In this document: in pieces, positions 11,143-17,931 of the stretch | Numbering within the stretch: the first letter of the stretch is position 1 | Layout of the letters: each line of letters begins with the position of its first letter | DNA from: Alicyclobacillus fastidiosus | GTDB lineage: Bacteria; Bacillota; Bacilli; Alicyclobacillales; Alicyclobacillaceae | Direction: 5' to 3' | DNA length: 64,000 nucleotides | NCBI RefSeq assembly: GCF_026651875.1 | Contig: NZ_CP104067.1 | Coordinates: forward strand, 620,001-684,000 | Notes under the pieces: model-generated | What the model saw: the letters and a program-made list of their open reading frames with translations, nothing else | Told to the model about the DNA's origin: nothing | Database searches by the model: none | Position numbers and translations under genes: made by a program

Positions 11143-11331
11143 ATGCAAACGCAAGAGTGGATTGACTTAGGTCGTGTAAGCGAGTTGGTCGGCTCAGAAC
11201 TACTGTACGACGCTGACGCCGTGGCCAAATTACGTCATGCCAATCGAGCAGCGCGATATTTTCCGTCAAATGGTAAGAGACGACCGAAGTACTACACGCC
11301 TCCACGTAAGGACCACCAGGAGGTGCAATGA
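11143..11331 (+). CDS. 62-residue hypothetical protein under c-di-AMP riboswitch control
   Basis: It starts 8 nt after AAAGGAG, which is part of the riboswitch helix. The peptide is soluble and mixed: an acidic helical N-terminal half (MQTQEWIDLGRVSELVGSEL) and a basic, Pro/Tyr-rich tail (KRRPKYYTPPRKDHQ). There is no signal peptide or membrane segment and I do not recognise a family. Its stop TGA overlaps the ribosome-site region of the next small gene, so the two form a micro-operon. Known targets of this riboswitch class are K+ transport, osmolyte uptake and cell-wall hydrolases, which hints at a role in those processes. Confidence 0.65.
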   Translation: MQTQEWIDLGRVSELVGSELLYDADAVAKLRHANRAARYFPSNGKRRPKYYTPPRKDHQEVQ

Positions 11332-11334
11332 TGA

Positions 11335-11442
11335 ATGGTTGGGTTTATCGTTGCAATAGCTTGTATCACTGGTGTCTACACGTTATTCACAGTACAAATC
11401 CTTAATACGTCGAAGGATAACCTTCGGCCAATAAAACGTTAA
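11335..11442 (+). CDS. 35-residue single-pass membrane peptide
   Basis: ATG at 11335 follows AGGAGG (11318-11323) by 11 nt. The peptide is one hydrophobic helix (MVGFIVAIACITGVYTLFTV) and a polar basic tail ending RPIKR. It is the second gene of the c-di-AMP-controlled micro-operon. A competing 25-codon ORF from the ATG at 11328 or 11331 looks less natural. A KdpF-like transporter accessory peptide is conceivable because c-di-AMP riboswitches often govern K+ import. No kdp genes are here and the resemblance is only in size and topology. Confidence 0.5.
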   Translation: MVGFIVAIACITGVYTLFTVQILNTSKDNLRPIKR

Positions 11443-11509
11443 TCAATACAGGGATGTCTCTTTGGCATCTCCCCTTACATCCGATATGTCGTGTTGAAAA
11501 CTTCATATG

Positions 11510-11632
11510 CCATCGCTTAGTTCCGAAAGGAAGCGGAGGAACCATTCAATTGGGGTGAATCCAGTCTCCGACTGGTAGGGAATCTCTTATCCCGAATCCG
11601 ACAGCTAACTTCGTCAGCGGTAAGAGAGGTGT
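11510..11632 (+). promoter_or_regulatory. Cyclic-di-AMP riboswitch (ydaO/yuaA class), copy 2
   Basis: The same block order as copy 1: CGCT (P1 arm), TTCCGAAAGGAAGCGGAGGAACC, TTGGGGTGAATCC, GTAGGGAATC, CCCGAATCCGACAGCTAACTTCGTCAGCG. TCTCTTA near 11583 and TAAGAGAG near 11621 pair as in copy 1. Unlike copy 1 it is followed by a strong terminator at 11664-11693, so control is probably transcriptional. Target: the universal stress protein gene. Confidence 0.88.
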
Positions 11633-11663
11633 CTTCTTGTACGTTGATGCTGATTAGTTTGCT

Positions 11664-11693
11664 CCCCCGTAGGAACTCCTACGGGGGCTTTTG
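11664..11693 (+). terminator. Terminator behind c-di-AMP riboswitch 2
   Basis: CCCCCGTAGG pairs with CCTACGGGGG around AACT and is followed by CTTTTGT. It lies between the aptamer and the stress protein gene and probably is the ligand-dependent expression platform. Confidence 0.8.
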
Positions 11694-11734
11694 TCGTTAC
11701 AGCATTCAACTTAAGGGAATTGGGGGACAAAACC

Positions 11735-12169
11735 ATGTATAAACGAATTCTTGTACCCATTGATGACTCGGATACAGTCGACTCCATTTTGCACGAAGTT
11801 GCACAAATATGGATGGAAAATAGAAATCGTACCATCACCCTTTTCCACGTTCTCAGGCCCGTAAACAGTCTTGGTGTAGGGACAGGATACATTGTTGATA
11901 CCGCTCACGTTCAAACACGATTGGAAAAAGACGGACATCAACTTTTAGAGCAGGCTGGTGAAAGATTATCGTATTTCGGTATTGAGCCTAAAATGGTCTT
12001 AGAGTGGGGAGAACCCGCGCGTGAGATCAGTCGATACGCGGAAAGTGAAGACATCGACCTAATTGTCGTAGGCAATAAGGATAAAGGTCTGTTGGATAAA
12101 TTACTCAGTGGTAGTGTGAGCCAAAGAGTTGTAGAAAAGGCACCAGCGGACGTTCTCGTGGTGAAGTGA
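11735..12169 (+). CDS. Universal stress protein (UspA family)
   Basis: 144 residues of a single Usp domain: ILVPIDDSD at the N-terminus and a C-terminal ATP-binding signature VVGNKDKGLLDKLLSGSVSQRV (G-2x-G-9x-G-S/T type), ending ADVLVVK. ATP-binding Usp proteins bind nucleotides and accompany stress, K+ transport or amino-acid permeases. The gene is led by a c-di-AMP riboswitch plus terminator. This is notable because Usp proteins are among known c-di-AMP- or K+-linked sensors in some Firmicutes. It is followed 22 bp later by a small gene. Confidence 0.9.
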   Translation: MYKRILVPIDDSDTVDSILHEVAQIWMENRNRTITLFHVLRPVNSLGVGTGYIVDTAHVQTRLEKDGHQLLEQAGERLSYFGIEPKMVLEWGEPAREISRYAESEDIDLIVVGNKDKGLLDKLLSGSVSQRVVEKAPADVLVVK

Positions 12170-12191
12170 AAATTGATACGAGGTGAAGCGA

Positions 12192-12410
12192 ATGATAAAA
12201 ATGGAAGAAGTACAAGAACAATTGCAGCACTGGGGCGAATTGATCATTACTACGGACGCCGGAGAGACATATGAAATACATCTCGGCGATACCGAGTTTG
12301 ATAAGGAAAATCGTGTGCTCCAGTTCACCACACCAGACGCAAAAATCGTCATTGATGGCGATACCATTGAAAGCGTAAAAATGCACTTCAGTCACAAGAT
12401 GAGTGACTAA
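12192..12410 (+). CDS. 72-residue hypothetical protein, possible operon partner of Usp
   Basis: ATG at 12192 follows GAGGTGAAG. The acidic soluble protein looks like a small beta-rich domain: GELIITTDAGETYEIHLGD, EFDKENRVLQF, AKIVIDGDTIESVKMHF. I do not recognise a family. It is 22 bp behind the stress protein gene and before a shared terminator, so it is likely co-transcribed and also under c-di-AMP control. Confidence 0.7.
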   Translation: MIKMEEVQEQLQHWGELIITTDAGETYEIHLGDTEFDKENRVLQFTTPDAKIVIDGDTIESVKMHFSHKMSD

Positions 12411-12511
12411 AGGACGTCTCAGGGATATGTCATGCAATGCCCTTGCCGGGGTTCGGGTTCGTGCTTTGGTTACGTCGAATCCACTTTACGAGATGAATCG
12501 CCACGCATTCA

Positions 12512-12546
12512 ACAGCACCCCACGCGATATGTCGGGGTGCTGTGTT
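12512..12546 (+). terminator. Rho-independent terminator after the Usp operon
   Basis: CAGCACCCC pairs with GGGGTGCTG around a 12-nt loop, followed by TGTTCGTT. It ends the usp/72-aa transcript. Confidence 0.75.
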
Positions 12547-12656
12547 CGTTAAACTTAGCCTAAGCCCGTTCCGAGACGATCGTGAAACGAGGCGTCTTTT
12601 TTTCACCAATTCTGCACGTTCCTTACGACCCTGATGACCTCTTCACCCACATTACA

Positions 12657-12685
12657 TTGACACGCATAGTAATGTGATTTACTTT
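12657..12685 (+). promoter_or_regulatory. Sigma-A promoter of the padR gene
   Basis: TTGACA (12657-12662), 17-bp spacer, TACTTT (12680-12685), with the ribosome site GAGGTGAGG about 10 bp further on. ACATTG...AATGT around it resembles a PadR-type dyad, so autoregulation is plausible. Confidence 0.6.
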
Positions 12686-12706
12686 GTAATCGAAGAGGTG
12701 AGGTAT

Positions 12707-13030
12707 ATGACATCCATCCCCTCGGACATGATTAGGGGACACATCGATACAGTTATTCTCAAGTTGTTACTGGACGGGGATAAGTATGGGTATGAAATAT
12801 CTAAATTGGTGTCTTTAGGTTCTGGCGGTGAGTACGAGTTAAAAGAAGCAACAATGTACTCTTCGCTGAAGCGGTTAGAGCACGAAAAAGATATCACCGC
12901 GTACTGGGGTGATGAGACCAAGGGCGGTCGCAGAAAATACTATCGGATTACGGATAAGGGAAAGAAGACGTATATCGAAAACAAGCAGAACTGGGAGCGC
13001 GCAAAGCGAATTTTAGAAAACTTGATGTAA
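12707..13030 (+). CDS. PadR-family transcriptional regulator
   Basis: 107 residues: winged-helix PadR fold with the family opening RGHIDTVILKLLLDGDKYGYEI, recognition-helix region EATMYSSLKRLEHEKDI and wing TKGGRRKYYRITDKGK. The start at 12707 directly follows GAGGTGAGG; the longer upstream reading is not supported. It is 16 bp before the HAAS/pentapeptide gene. PadR regulators are regularly paired with such permease-prefix (HAAS) proteins, and this pair probably forms a sensor-regulator unit. Confidence 0.92.
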   Translation: MTSIPSDMIRGHIDTVILKLLLDGDKYGYEISKLVSLGSGGEYELKEATMYSSLKRLEHEKDITAYWGDETKGGRRKYYRITDKGKKTYIENKQNWERAKRILENLM

Positions 13031-13046
13031 GAAAGGAGACATAAAA

Positions 13047-13763
13047 ATGACTGACAAATTAAAGGAGTACCTTGAACACACCTTTTCCGTCTATGAGGAA
13101 CTAAAGCCGCTTGAGGAGTTAAAGGAAGAGCTGTACCAAAATCTGCAGGACAAAATGCAGGATTTTAAAACGGAAGGATACGATGATGCAACAGCTCTTC
13201 AGATGACGATTGACTCCATCGGCGAGGTATCCGAACTAATTGCGAGCATCCATGTAGACGCGCGACAGTTGCAACAGATTGTCGGCATGAATTTATCGAT
13301 GAGTAATCTACAGTACTCAGATCTTCAATCAGTAGCAGTACATGATGGGAAGTTTAATTATAGTAACTTAAAGGGCTCCGATTTCAGTCATGCCGACTTA
13401 ACAGATAGCATTTTCAAATGCAGTAATTTGGAAAATGCAAAATTTGATCGTGCCAATCTGAGTCGGGCAAAATTCCGCGCCTCTAACCTGAAGGGGGCAA
13501 GTTTTGACGGCTGTACGCTCGATGGTACGGATTTCAGTCATTCAAACCTTGCCAGCGTATCATTTGATGGACTCATATTGAATGGAACCATCTTTAATAA
13601 TGCAGGATTAAAAGGAACCACGTTTAGAAATTCGATACTCATCAACGTTTCATTCAAGACGCAAGCCAAAAAAGCCGTTTTTGATGGTGCAGTCATGGAT
13701 AAGTTGACCTATGCCATTCTTCAAGGTTATGGTGCGAAGCTCCCGAATGTGACTGTCGTTTGA
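13047..13763 (+). CDS. HAAS-domain protein with pentapeptide repeats
   Basis: 238 residues. Residues 1-75 look like the HAAS signalling/permease-prefix domain (helical, EELKEELYQNLQDKM, then GYDDATALQMTIDSIGE). From about residue 80 to 225 the A(D/N)LXX pentapeptide repeat runs almost unbroken (SNLKGSDFSHADLTDSIF, SNLENAKFDRANLSRAKF, and so on), forming a right-handed quadrilateral beta-helix. It has no membrane segment. Partner of the adjacent PadR regulator; the module may transmit a signal rather than catalyse. The exact ligand is unknown. Confidence 0.85.
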   Translation: MTDKLKEYLEHTFSVYEELKPLEELKEELYQNLQDKMQDFKTEGYDDATALQMTIDSIGEVSELIASIHVDARQLQQIVGMNLSMSNLQYSDLQSVAVHDGKFNYSNLKGSDFSHADLTDSIFKCSNLENAKFDRANLSRAKFRASNLKGASFDGCTLDGTDFSHSNLASVSFDGLILNGTIFNNAGLKGTTFRNSILINVSFKTQAKKAVFDGAVMDKLTYAILQGYGAKLPNVTVV

Positions 13764-13790
13764 TTTTTCATCGATGAGAAAGTGGGGTGA

Positions 13791-13883
13791 ATGAGCGATT
13801 TCTTTTGTGAACGAACCGTAAATTCACACAGATTTAGATAAAAACGGGGAGTGTCCTTCAGTGTTGAGGTACTTTCGGGACAC
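13791..13883. mobile_element. Relic of an IS1182-family right end
   Basis: This 93-bp stretch aligns with 20719-20810 in the intact IS1182-type element: ATGAGCGATTTCTTTTGTG, then AGATAAAAACGGGG, TCAGT...GTACTTTCGGGACAC against the element's GTACTTTTGGGACAC. Orientation is the same as the intact copy. The transposase and left end are gone, so this is a scar of an older insertion. Confidence 0.75.
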
Positions 13884-14046
13884 AGCGATTGGTGAGAAAC
13901 TCGTCAGACATGATGAAAATCCCCGCCACATAAAATGTGAACCCCATTAACTCAACGCCCTTAGCGTAGGGTTTTGGGCATTTTTTATTCCCATCTGTTG
14001 TGAAAATGCCGAGTCCGATCAGCGTAAAATGCAAAAAAGCATTCAT
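13858..14046 (-). CDS. Possible 62-residue two-helix membrane protein
   Basis: ATG at 14046 follows a weak GGTGA. The peptide has two hydrophobic segments (FLHFTLIGLGIF near 4-15 and LMGFTFYVAGIFIM near 33-46) joined by a polar DGNKKCPKPY loop. Its last 8-9 codons lie inside the IS1182 relic, so the C-terminus may be truncated by that insertion. I do not recognise a family; it could also be chance. Confidence 0.35.
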   Translation of the reverse strand: MNAFLHFTLIGLGIFTTDGNKKCPKPYAKGVELMGFTFYVAGIFIMSDEFLTNRCVPKVPQH

Positions 14047-14164
14047 TTGGCAATCACCGAACGTAACAAAGACGCTGACTGTCTGGGTTGGAAGATGGGC
14101 GGTGGTGTGCCATAGCGATTCAAGTGTGCTGGCTGCACTACAATCAGCCAAAAGGAGGGCGGAA

Positions 14165-14773
14165 ATGCTTATTTCCGAGATGTCATTGGAGAAATTGACT
14201 AAAGCACAAATCACAGACCTCGTGTTTGGCCTCGAGTCAGAAATCGACAATGGTACATGCACGGGAGATTGTATCTTTGTCTTTGGTGGAACAAGTATGG
14301 AACGCACAGAGAAGGCCGTGGAGTTGTTCAATGACGCTCGGGCGCCCTATATTCTGTTTACTGGTGGCGACAGGTACGGGACACGCAATGATCGGGAAGC
14401 TTTGGTTCTGCGTGATAAGGCAATTGAACTTGGGGTACCAGAACAGTCGACTATGGTGGAAACATTATCGAACAATACAATCGAAAACATTCTATGTTCA
14501 CTTGTAATCTTGGACCGCAAATTGGGGTTACACAGTATTCGACGTCTACTTCTTGTTAGCCAGCAATGGCACATGCGCAGATGCACATTAATGTTTAAAA
14601 CCTTTCTTCCCCACTGGATTGACTTGGTATGGTGCCCTGAAGATCGTCCGATAGCGCGGCGTGACAACTGGTGGACAGAGGCAGAGTGGGAGCGCCGAGT
14701 GATGAATGAGGCATTTAAGGTTGTCAATGGAGTTAAGGAGAGATACTTTATCGACATGGACATCCCGATTTAG
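14165..14773 (+). CDS. DUF218 (YdcF/ElyC-like) protein
   Basis: 202 residues from the ATG after AAAAGGAGGGC. DUF218 hallmarks: a Rossmann-like CIFVFGGTSMERTEKAVELF segment, APYILFTGGDRYG, the TLSNNTIENI motif and LLLVSQQWHMRRC (usually SxxxHxxRA). Family members bind nucleotide-sugar or SAM-like ligands and some act in envelope synthesis. There is no N-terminal membrane anchor, unlike SanA or ElyC. It appears monocistronic. Confidence 0.82.
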   Translation: MLISEMSLEKLTKAQITDLVFGLESEIDNGTCTGDCIFVFGGTSMERTEKAVELFNDARAPYILFTGGDRYGTRNDREALVLRDKAIELGVPEQSTMVETLSNNTIENILCSLVILDRKLGLHSIRRLLLVSQQWHMRRCTLMFKTFLPHWIDLVWCPEDRPIARRDNWWTEAEWERRVMNEAFKVVNGVKERYFIDMDIPI

Positions 14774-15134
14774 TGTTGTTCACCTCAGAAAGTCTTACAT
14801 CCGCCCGATTACATCCAGTATTGGGTCAAGCCGAGGACCTTTGCCAAGGGTCATCCTATGCTTTGTGTTGGTTTCATGGGGATGGATAGTCGTTGCTCTA
14901 AGTGCCCCAATCATTCGCTTGTTTATCCTGGCTCTTCATTGAGCGGAGAATAAAGTCTTGAGGAGTATGTCTTCGGTCATCAGTACATGCATTTTGGACT
15001 CGGACAGGCGAAATTTGAATAGGATGAATTCAACTGTATTTCTCTTGGATTCATGAGGATAGACGTACGTTTCTCATCTGTTTACGGCAAAAGTGCGGGT
15101 GCTGTCAATATGTCTATACGAAGGCGGGGATGGT
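14774..15134. other. Gap without recognisable gene
   Basis: Short ORFs exist but none has a ribosome site or family resemblance. No clear terminator or repeat was found. Confidence 0.4.
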
Positions 15135-15383
15135 GTGGCGATTGCGATCACATTCAATATGGTGAATATCAACAGCATGAACACTCAAGTCGGAGTTTTT
15201 ATCGGGAACAACAATCAGTTAGGTTGGGATTCTAACGGTAAAGTGGTCATGGGTATCGGGCAAATGATGGGGATTAATCAAGTGGCTCCGCTTGGAGCGT
15301 ATCTATATTTGGACAACGACGTCGTTGACCAGCCTGTCGTAGAAAATGAAATTAAGAACGGAAATACACTTCAAGGGGTGTGA
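15135..15383 (+). CDS. GerP-like spore protein paralog 1
   Basis: 82 residues from a GTG after GGCGGGGAT. It is nearly identical to the paralog at 16798 (same length, about 70 of 82 positions the same by eye): MNTQVGVFIGNNNQLGWD, then VMGIGQMMG and LYLDNDVVDQPVVENEI. The family pattern (SSG.F.G.N...W....K...G.G...G) recurs in four neighbouring genes on both strands. With a GerPC-like gene between them, these probably are divergent GerPA/GerPF-type spore proteins affecting germinant access through the coat. That assignment is inferred. Confidence 0.65.
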   Translation: MAIAITFNMVNINSMNTQVGVFIGNNNQLGWDSNGKVVMGIGQMMGINQVAPLGAYLYLDNDVVDQPVVENEIKNGNTLQGV

Positions 15384-15691
15384 TCAGTGTCTGAACAGTT
15401 GGGCACACAGTGAACTGACTATCGGGTACGTTCATCCGGATGCGAACAACTTGCGTAGACTTGGCTTTGCGAGAAACATGGCGACATCCAAAGAAGTCCT
15501 AAACGCGGTTAACAATACGTAACCAACATACTTCAGTAAGATACACCCTGTAAGCGTTCGCTTGAGTCAGTCTCTCTCTTCGTGAATATAATTGACATGG
15601 CCATCGCCCTTGGACGACGGTGTTTTCGTTTTTTATCGCAGAACAGGTTCTTTCGTTAGAATGACGTTGACACCTGTTTTTGAGCGAGGCT
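15384..15691. other. Gap with a coding-looking remnant
   Basis: A reading frame without a start (about 15410-15522) ends in IGYVHPDANNLRRLGFARNM... and a stop. It may be a C-terminal stub left by a deletion where the second gene of this pair (like 17046) once lay. No function can be given. Confidence 0.3.
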
Positions 15692-16009
15692 TCACCCATT
15701 TCCAGACGATCTGTCACCGTCCATTTTGGTCAGAGGCTGTTTGGGTTTTATCACAGCCTTCAACCAGTCGGGAACCTCTGAATCTGGAGATACATTCATC
15801 ATATCGAAGACGTCGGGATCGTTCAAAAAGGATTGCGCACCACGAATCTGATGGTTGGTTCCGTGGATATTGCCGAAGCCTTGATTGTGCTTCGTGTGAC
15901 TTTGAAAATTGGTGGGCCAGTTGTTGCCGACGTTGAGGGCAGAGGCCGATGTGACAGTGCCTATGCGAATGGACCCAATGACGAAACTGGGCGAGAAATA
16001 GGAATTCAT
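15692..16009 (-). CDS. GerPE-like spore germination protein
   Basis: 105 residues from ATG after AGGAGG. The opening FVIGSIRIGTVTSASALNVGN follows the GerPE/GerPA N-terminal beta pattern. NW...SHTKHNQGFGNIHGTNHQI repeats the W..H.K.N.GFG motif of its neighbours. It is the last gene of a three-gene minus-strand operon (16716 to 15692) with a GerPC-like protein. GerP proteins are spore-coat components needed for rapid germinant passage. Confidence 0.6.
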   Translation of the reverse strand: MNSYFSPSFVIGSIRIGTVTSASALNVGNNWPTNFQSHTKHNQGFGNIHGTNHQIRGAQSFLNDPDVFDMMNVSPDSEVPDWLKAVIKPKQPLTKMDGDRSSGNG

Positions 16010-16021
16010 ACGGACCTCCTA

Positions 16022-16414
16022 CTAGGTAAAGCGAAATGTGAAACCCTTGTTTGTTTTCTGCATTTTCGATCCGTCCGCTTCTCCTTCTTTAAGATCCGAC
16101 AGGTTCCGCTCGGCTTGGGCGGTCTTCCCTTCGGGAGTGAAGCCCTTTTTCTTTAAATGAAGGGTCCTGCCTACTCGAACCCCGAAATTGTTCCCCAGGT
16201 TTAACGCGCCACTCAACTCGTCAATGTCGAGCTGATCTAATCGGAATTCCAGTTTTTCGAGCACCGGATCATGAACGTGTAACGTATCGATATGAATGCT
16301 GTTCTTCGCCCCTTGGTTCGTCATCTGCTGAAGAGCCAGCTCGATATGCTGGAGGCGTTCTTGAATGGCTGCAAACGTAGCCGCATCTTTGCGATGAATC
16401 CAGTTTCTAAACAT
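16022..16414 (-). CDS. GerPC-like spore germination protein
   Basis: About 130 residues starting after GAGGT at the ATG 16414. An N-terminal coiled-coil-like helix (FAAIQERLQHIELALQQM) leads to LEKLEFRLDQLDIDELSGALNLG, closely matching the GerPC core (KFDQLKVE.LEGTLNIG). The C-terminal tail is Lys/Glu-rich. It lies 12 bp upstream of the GerPE-like gene and 74 bp after a GerPA/PF-like gene on the same strand. This protein anchors the interpretation of the whole cluster as gerP-related. Confidence 0.72.
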   Translation of the reverse strand: MFRNWIHRKDAATFAAIQERLQHIELALQQMTNQGAKNSIHIDTLHVHDPVLEKLEFRLDQLDIDELSGALNLGNNFGVRVGRTLHLKKKGFTPEGKTAQAERNLSDLKEGEADGSKMQKTNKGFTFRFT

Positions 16415-16488
16415 GTACGTGACCTCATTCGTAATTTGATACGCTCGAACCGAATCAGACATGCGGATAAAGGCATACAGTGAAACAA

Positions 16489-16716
16489 TTACTTATTTTC
16501 TTGCCCAGAGTCGTTCATGAAGGTATCCAGTATGTCCTGGTCGCCAATCACGAGGAGATCACAGTGAACGGTATTTCGCTCGCCGGTCACTGCTCCAAAG
16601 CCTTCATTGACGCTCTGGCTATGCCGCCAATTGCATGAGAGGTTTTGTCCATAGAACGACCCAGAAGTGTGGTCAATATGATCGACGTGAAGTTCCCCAA
16701 CAGAAATACGAGGCAT
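16489..16716 (-). CDS. GerPA/GerPF-like spore protein
   Basis: 75 residues from ATG after GGGAGGG. MPRISVGELHVDHIDHTSGSF opens a short beta-rich protein with FYGQNLSCNWRHS...NEGFG in the family pattern, ending in DILDTFMND like the DPDVFD or NDIVDQ endings of its paralogs. First gene of the minus-strand gerP-like operon, divergent from 16798 with 81 bp between starts. Confidence 0.6.
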   Translation of the reverse strand: MPRISVGELHVDHIDHTSGSFYGQNLSCNWRHSQSVNEGFGAVTGERNTVHCDLLVIGDQDILDTFMNDSGQENK

Positions 16717-16797
16717 TGACGTCCCTCCCAATTCTCTGTTGTATATGCTATGGCTTGTGTTCGGGGAATATATCAACATTAGAACGGAGGATTTGTT
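16717..16797. promoter_or_regulatory. Divergent promoter region of the gerP-like genes
   Basis: 81 bp separate the two start codons. On the minus strand CATAGCATA fits the sigma-K -10 pattern CATANNNTA, as expected for late mother-cell genes. This is suggestive only. Confidence 0.35.
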
Positions 16798-17046
16798 GTG
16801 GCGATTGCGATTACGTTTAACATGATGAATGTCAACAGCATGAACACTCAAGTTGGTGTGTTCGTCGGAAACAATAATCAGTTAGGTTGGGACGCAAACG
16901 GTAAACTGGTCATGGGCATCGGTCAAATTATGGGGCTTAATCAAGCGTCTCCGCTTGGAGCATATCTATACGCGGACAATGACATCGTCGACCAGCCAGT
17001 GATCGAAAACGAAATCAAGAATGGAAATACACTGCAGGGGATGTGA
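16798..17046 (+). CDS. GerP-like spore protein paralog 2
   Basis: 82 residues from GTG after ACGGAGG. Near-identical to the paralog at 15135 with conservative changes (I/V, S/A), so a duplication that is still under constraint. The TGA overlaps the start of the next gene, suggesting translational coupling. Same GerPA/PF-like pattern: QVGVFVGNNNQLGWD and LYADNDIVDQPV. Confidence 0.65.
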   Translation: MAIAITFNMMNVNSMNTQVGVFVGNNNQLGWDANGKLVMGIGQIMGLNQASPLGAYLYADNDIVDQPVIENEIKNGNTLQGM

Positions 17047-17360
17047 TGGCGATGGATGAGCTTCGTAATTCGAGCTTGAGTATGGTATTTGGCAACATCA
17101 TCGTCAACAACATTAATCACACTTCGGGGATATTTGTCGGGGAGAATATGCAGTTTGGCTGGAGTGGGCATATGAAAGCCAATCATGGATTCGGTTTTCA
17201 TATGGGATACCTGAATACTGCGCAAATCAATGCGGTTTTTATTTATGATAACGATTTGATTGATGCCCCAATCACTGACTATGACATCATGTCAGGAAGT
17301 GCCATTGACACGGGTTCCCCAGTGCCCGTGCAATGCGCTTCTCCCGTGACTACTCCATAA
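17046..17360 (+). CDS. GerP-like spore protein, coupled to paralog 2
   Basis: About 104 residues beginning at the ATG that overlaps the preceding stop, with AGGGG 5 nt upstream. It contains VNNINHTSGIFVGENMQFGW, HMKANHGFGFHMGYLNTAQI and YDNDLIDAPI. This is the clearest instance of the family pattern shared with the minus-strand genes. The C-terminal tail is Pro/Ser-rich. Likely a coat-associated germination protein. Confidence 0.65.
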   Translation: MAMDELRNSSLSMVFGNIIVNNINHTSGIFVGENMQFGWSGHMKANHGFGFHMGYLNTAQINAVFIYDNDLIDAPITDYDIMSGSAIDTGSPVPVQCASPVTTP

Positions 17361-17406
17361 CTTAATAAAGTCTGGTGGCAACCCGTTCAGTTTGTTCGCA
17401 CGGCGA

Positions 17407-17931
17407 CTAAAAATCAATGGAAACTGTGTTTCCACGTGACTGCTCCGGGCCACGCAGGTCTTTTCGCATCATGATATTTAACAGCCCATTCCTGTATTCA
17501 GCGCGTACCTCGTCCCGAAGAACGGGGAGAGGTAAGGAGATTTCTCGTTCAAAGACACCCTGATGGAGTTCCGACAAATGCAACTGATTGCGTGGAATAT
17601 TGGCGTAACTCCTGTTGATTGAGCCCTTGATATAGAGTTTCTGTACATCAACGGATATAGACACATCACTGGCGGACTGTAGGCCGGGAACTTCGAGGAC
17701 GGCGACGAGATCGTTAGCCGTTTCATACAAGTCAACATGCGGAAACTGCCATTTATTTGAATTGAAACCTGGAGCATGTGGTGTGTTCCACATTGGCTGT
17801 GCTGTATTGAGGAAGTCAGGCATGTTCGGCATCATGTTCTTCATCAGGTCCTGGTTCCCGAACATTTGTCGAATTTGTTCACCCAGCTGTTCCAATTGCT
17901 TCAAGTAGTCCATTGGATTGTTGGCCATCAT
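17407..17931 (-). CDS. HSP20/alpha-crystallin small heat-shock protein
   Basis: 174 residues from ATG after GGAGGAG. A Met/Asn-rich N-terminal arm of about 70 residues precedes the alpha-crystallin domain: HVDLYETANDLVAVLEVPGL, YIKGSI, FEREISLPLPV and YRNGLLNIMM. The usual C-terminal IXI is replaced by NTVSIDF. Holdase chaperone family. Its place beside gerP-like genes and the Met/Asn-rich arm recall spore-coat HSP20 proteins (CotM/CotP type), an inference from context. Confidence 0.85.
   Translation of the reverse strand: MMANNPMDYLKQLEQLGEQIRQMFGNQDLMKNMMPNMPDFLNTAQPMWNTPHAPGFNSNKWQFPHVDLYETANDLVAVLEVPGLQSASDVSISVDVQKLYIKGSINRSYANIPRNQLHLSELHQGVFEREISLPLPVLRDEVRAEYRNGLLNIMMRKDLRGPEQSRGNTVSIDF

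Noticed and set aside
14000..14164. Upstream extension of the DUF218 gene
   Set aside because: The strong ribosome site and the family N-terminus place the start at 14165; the extension has unrelated composition.
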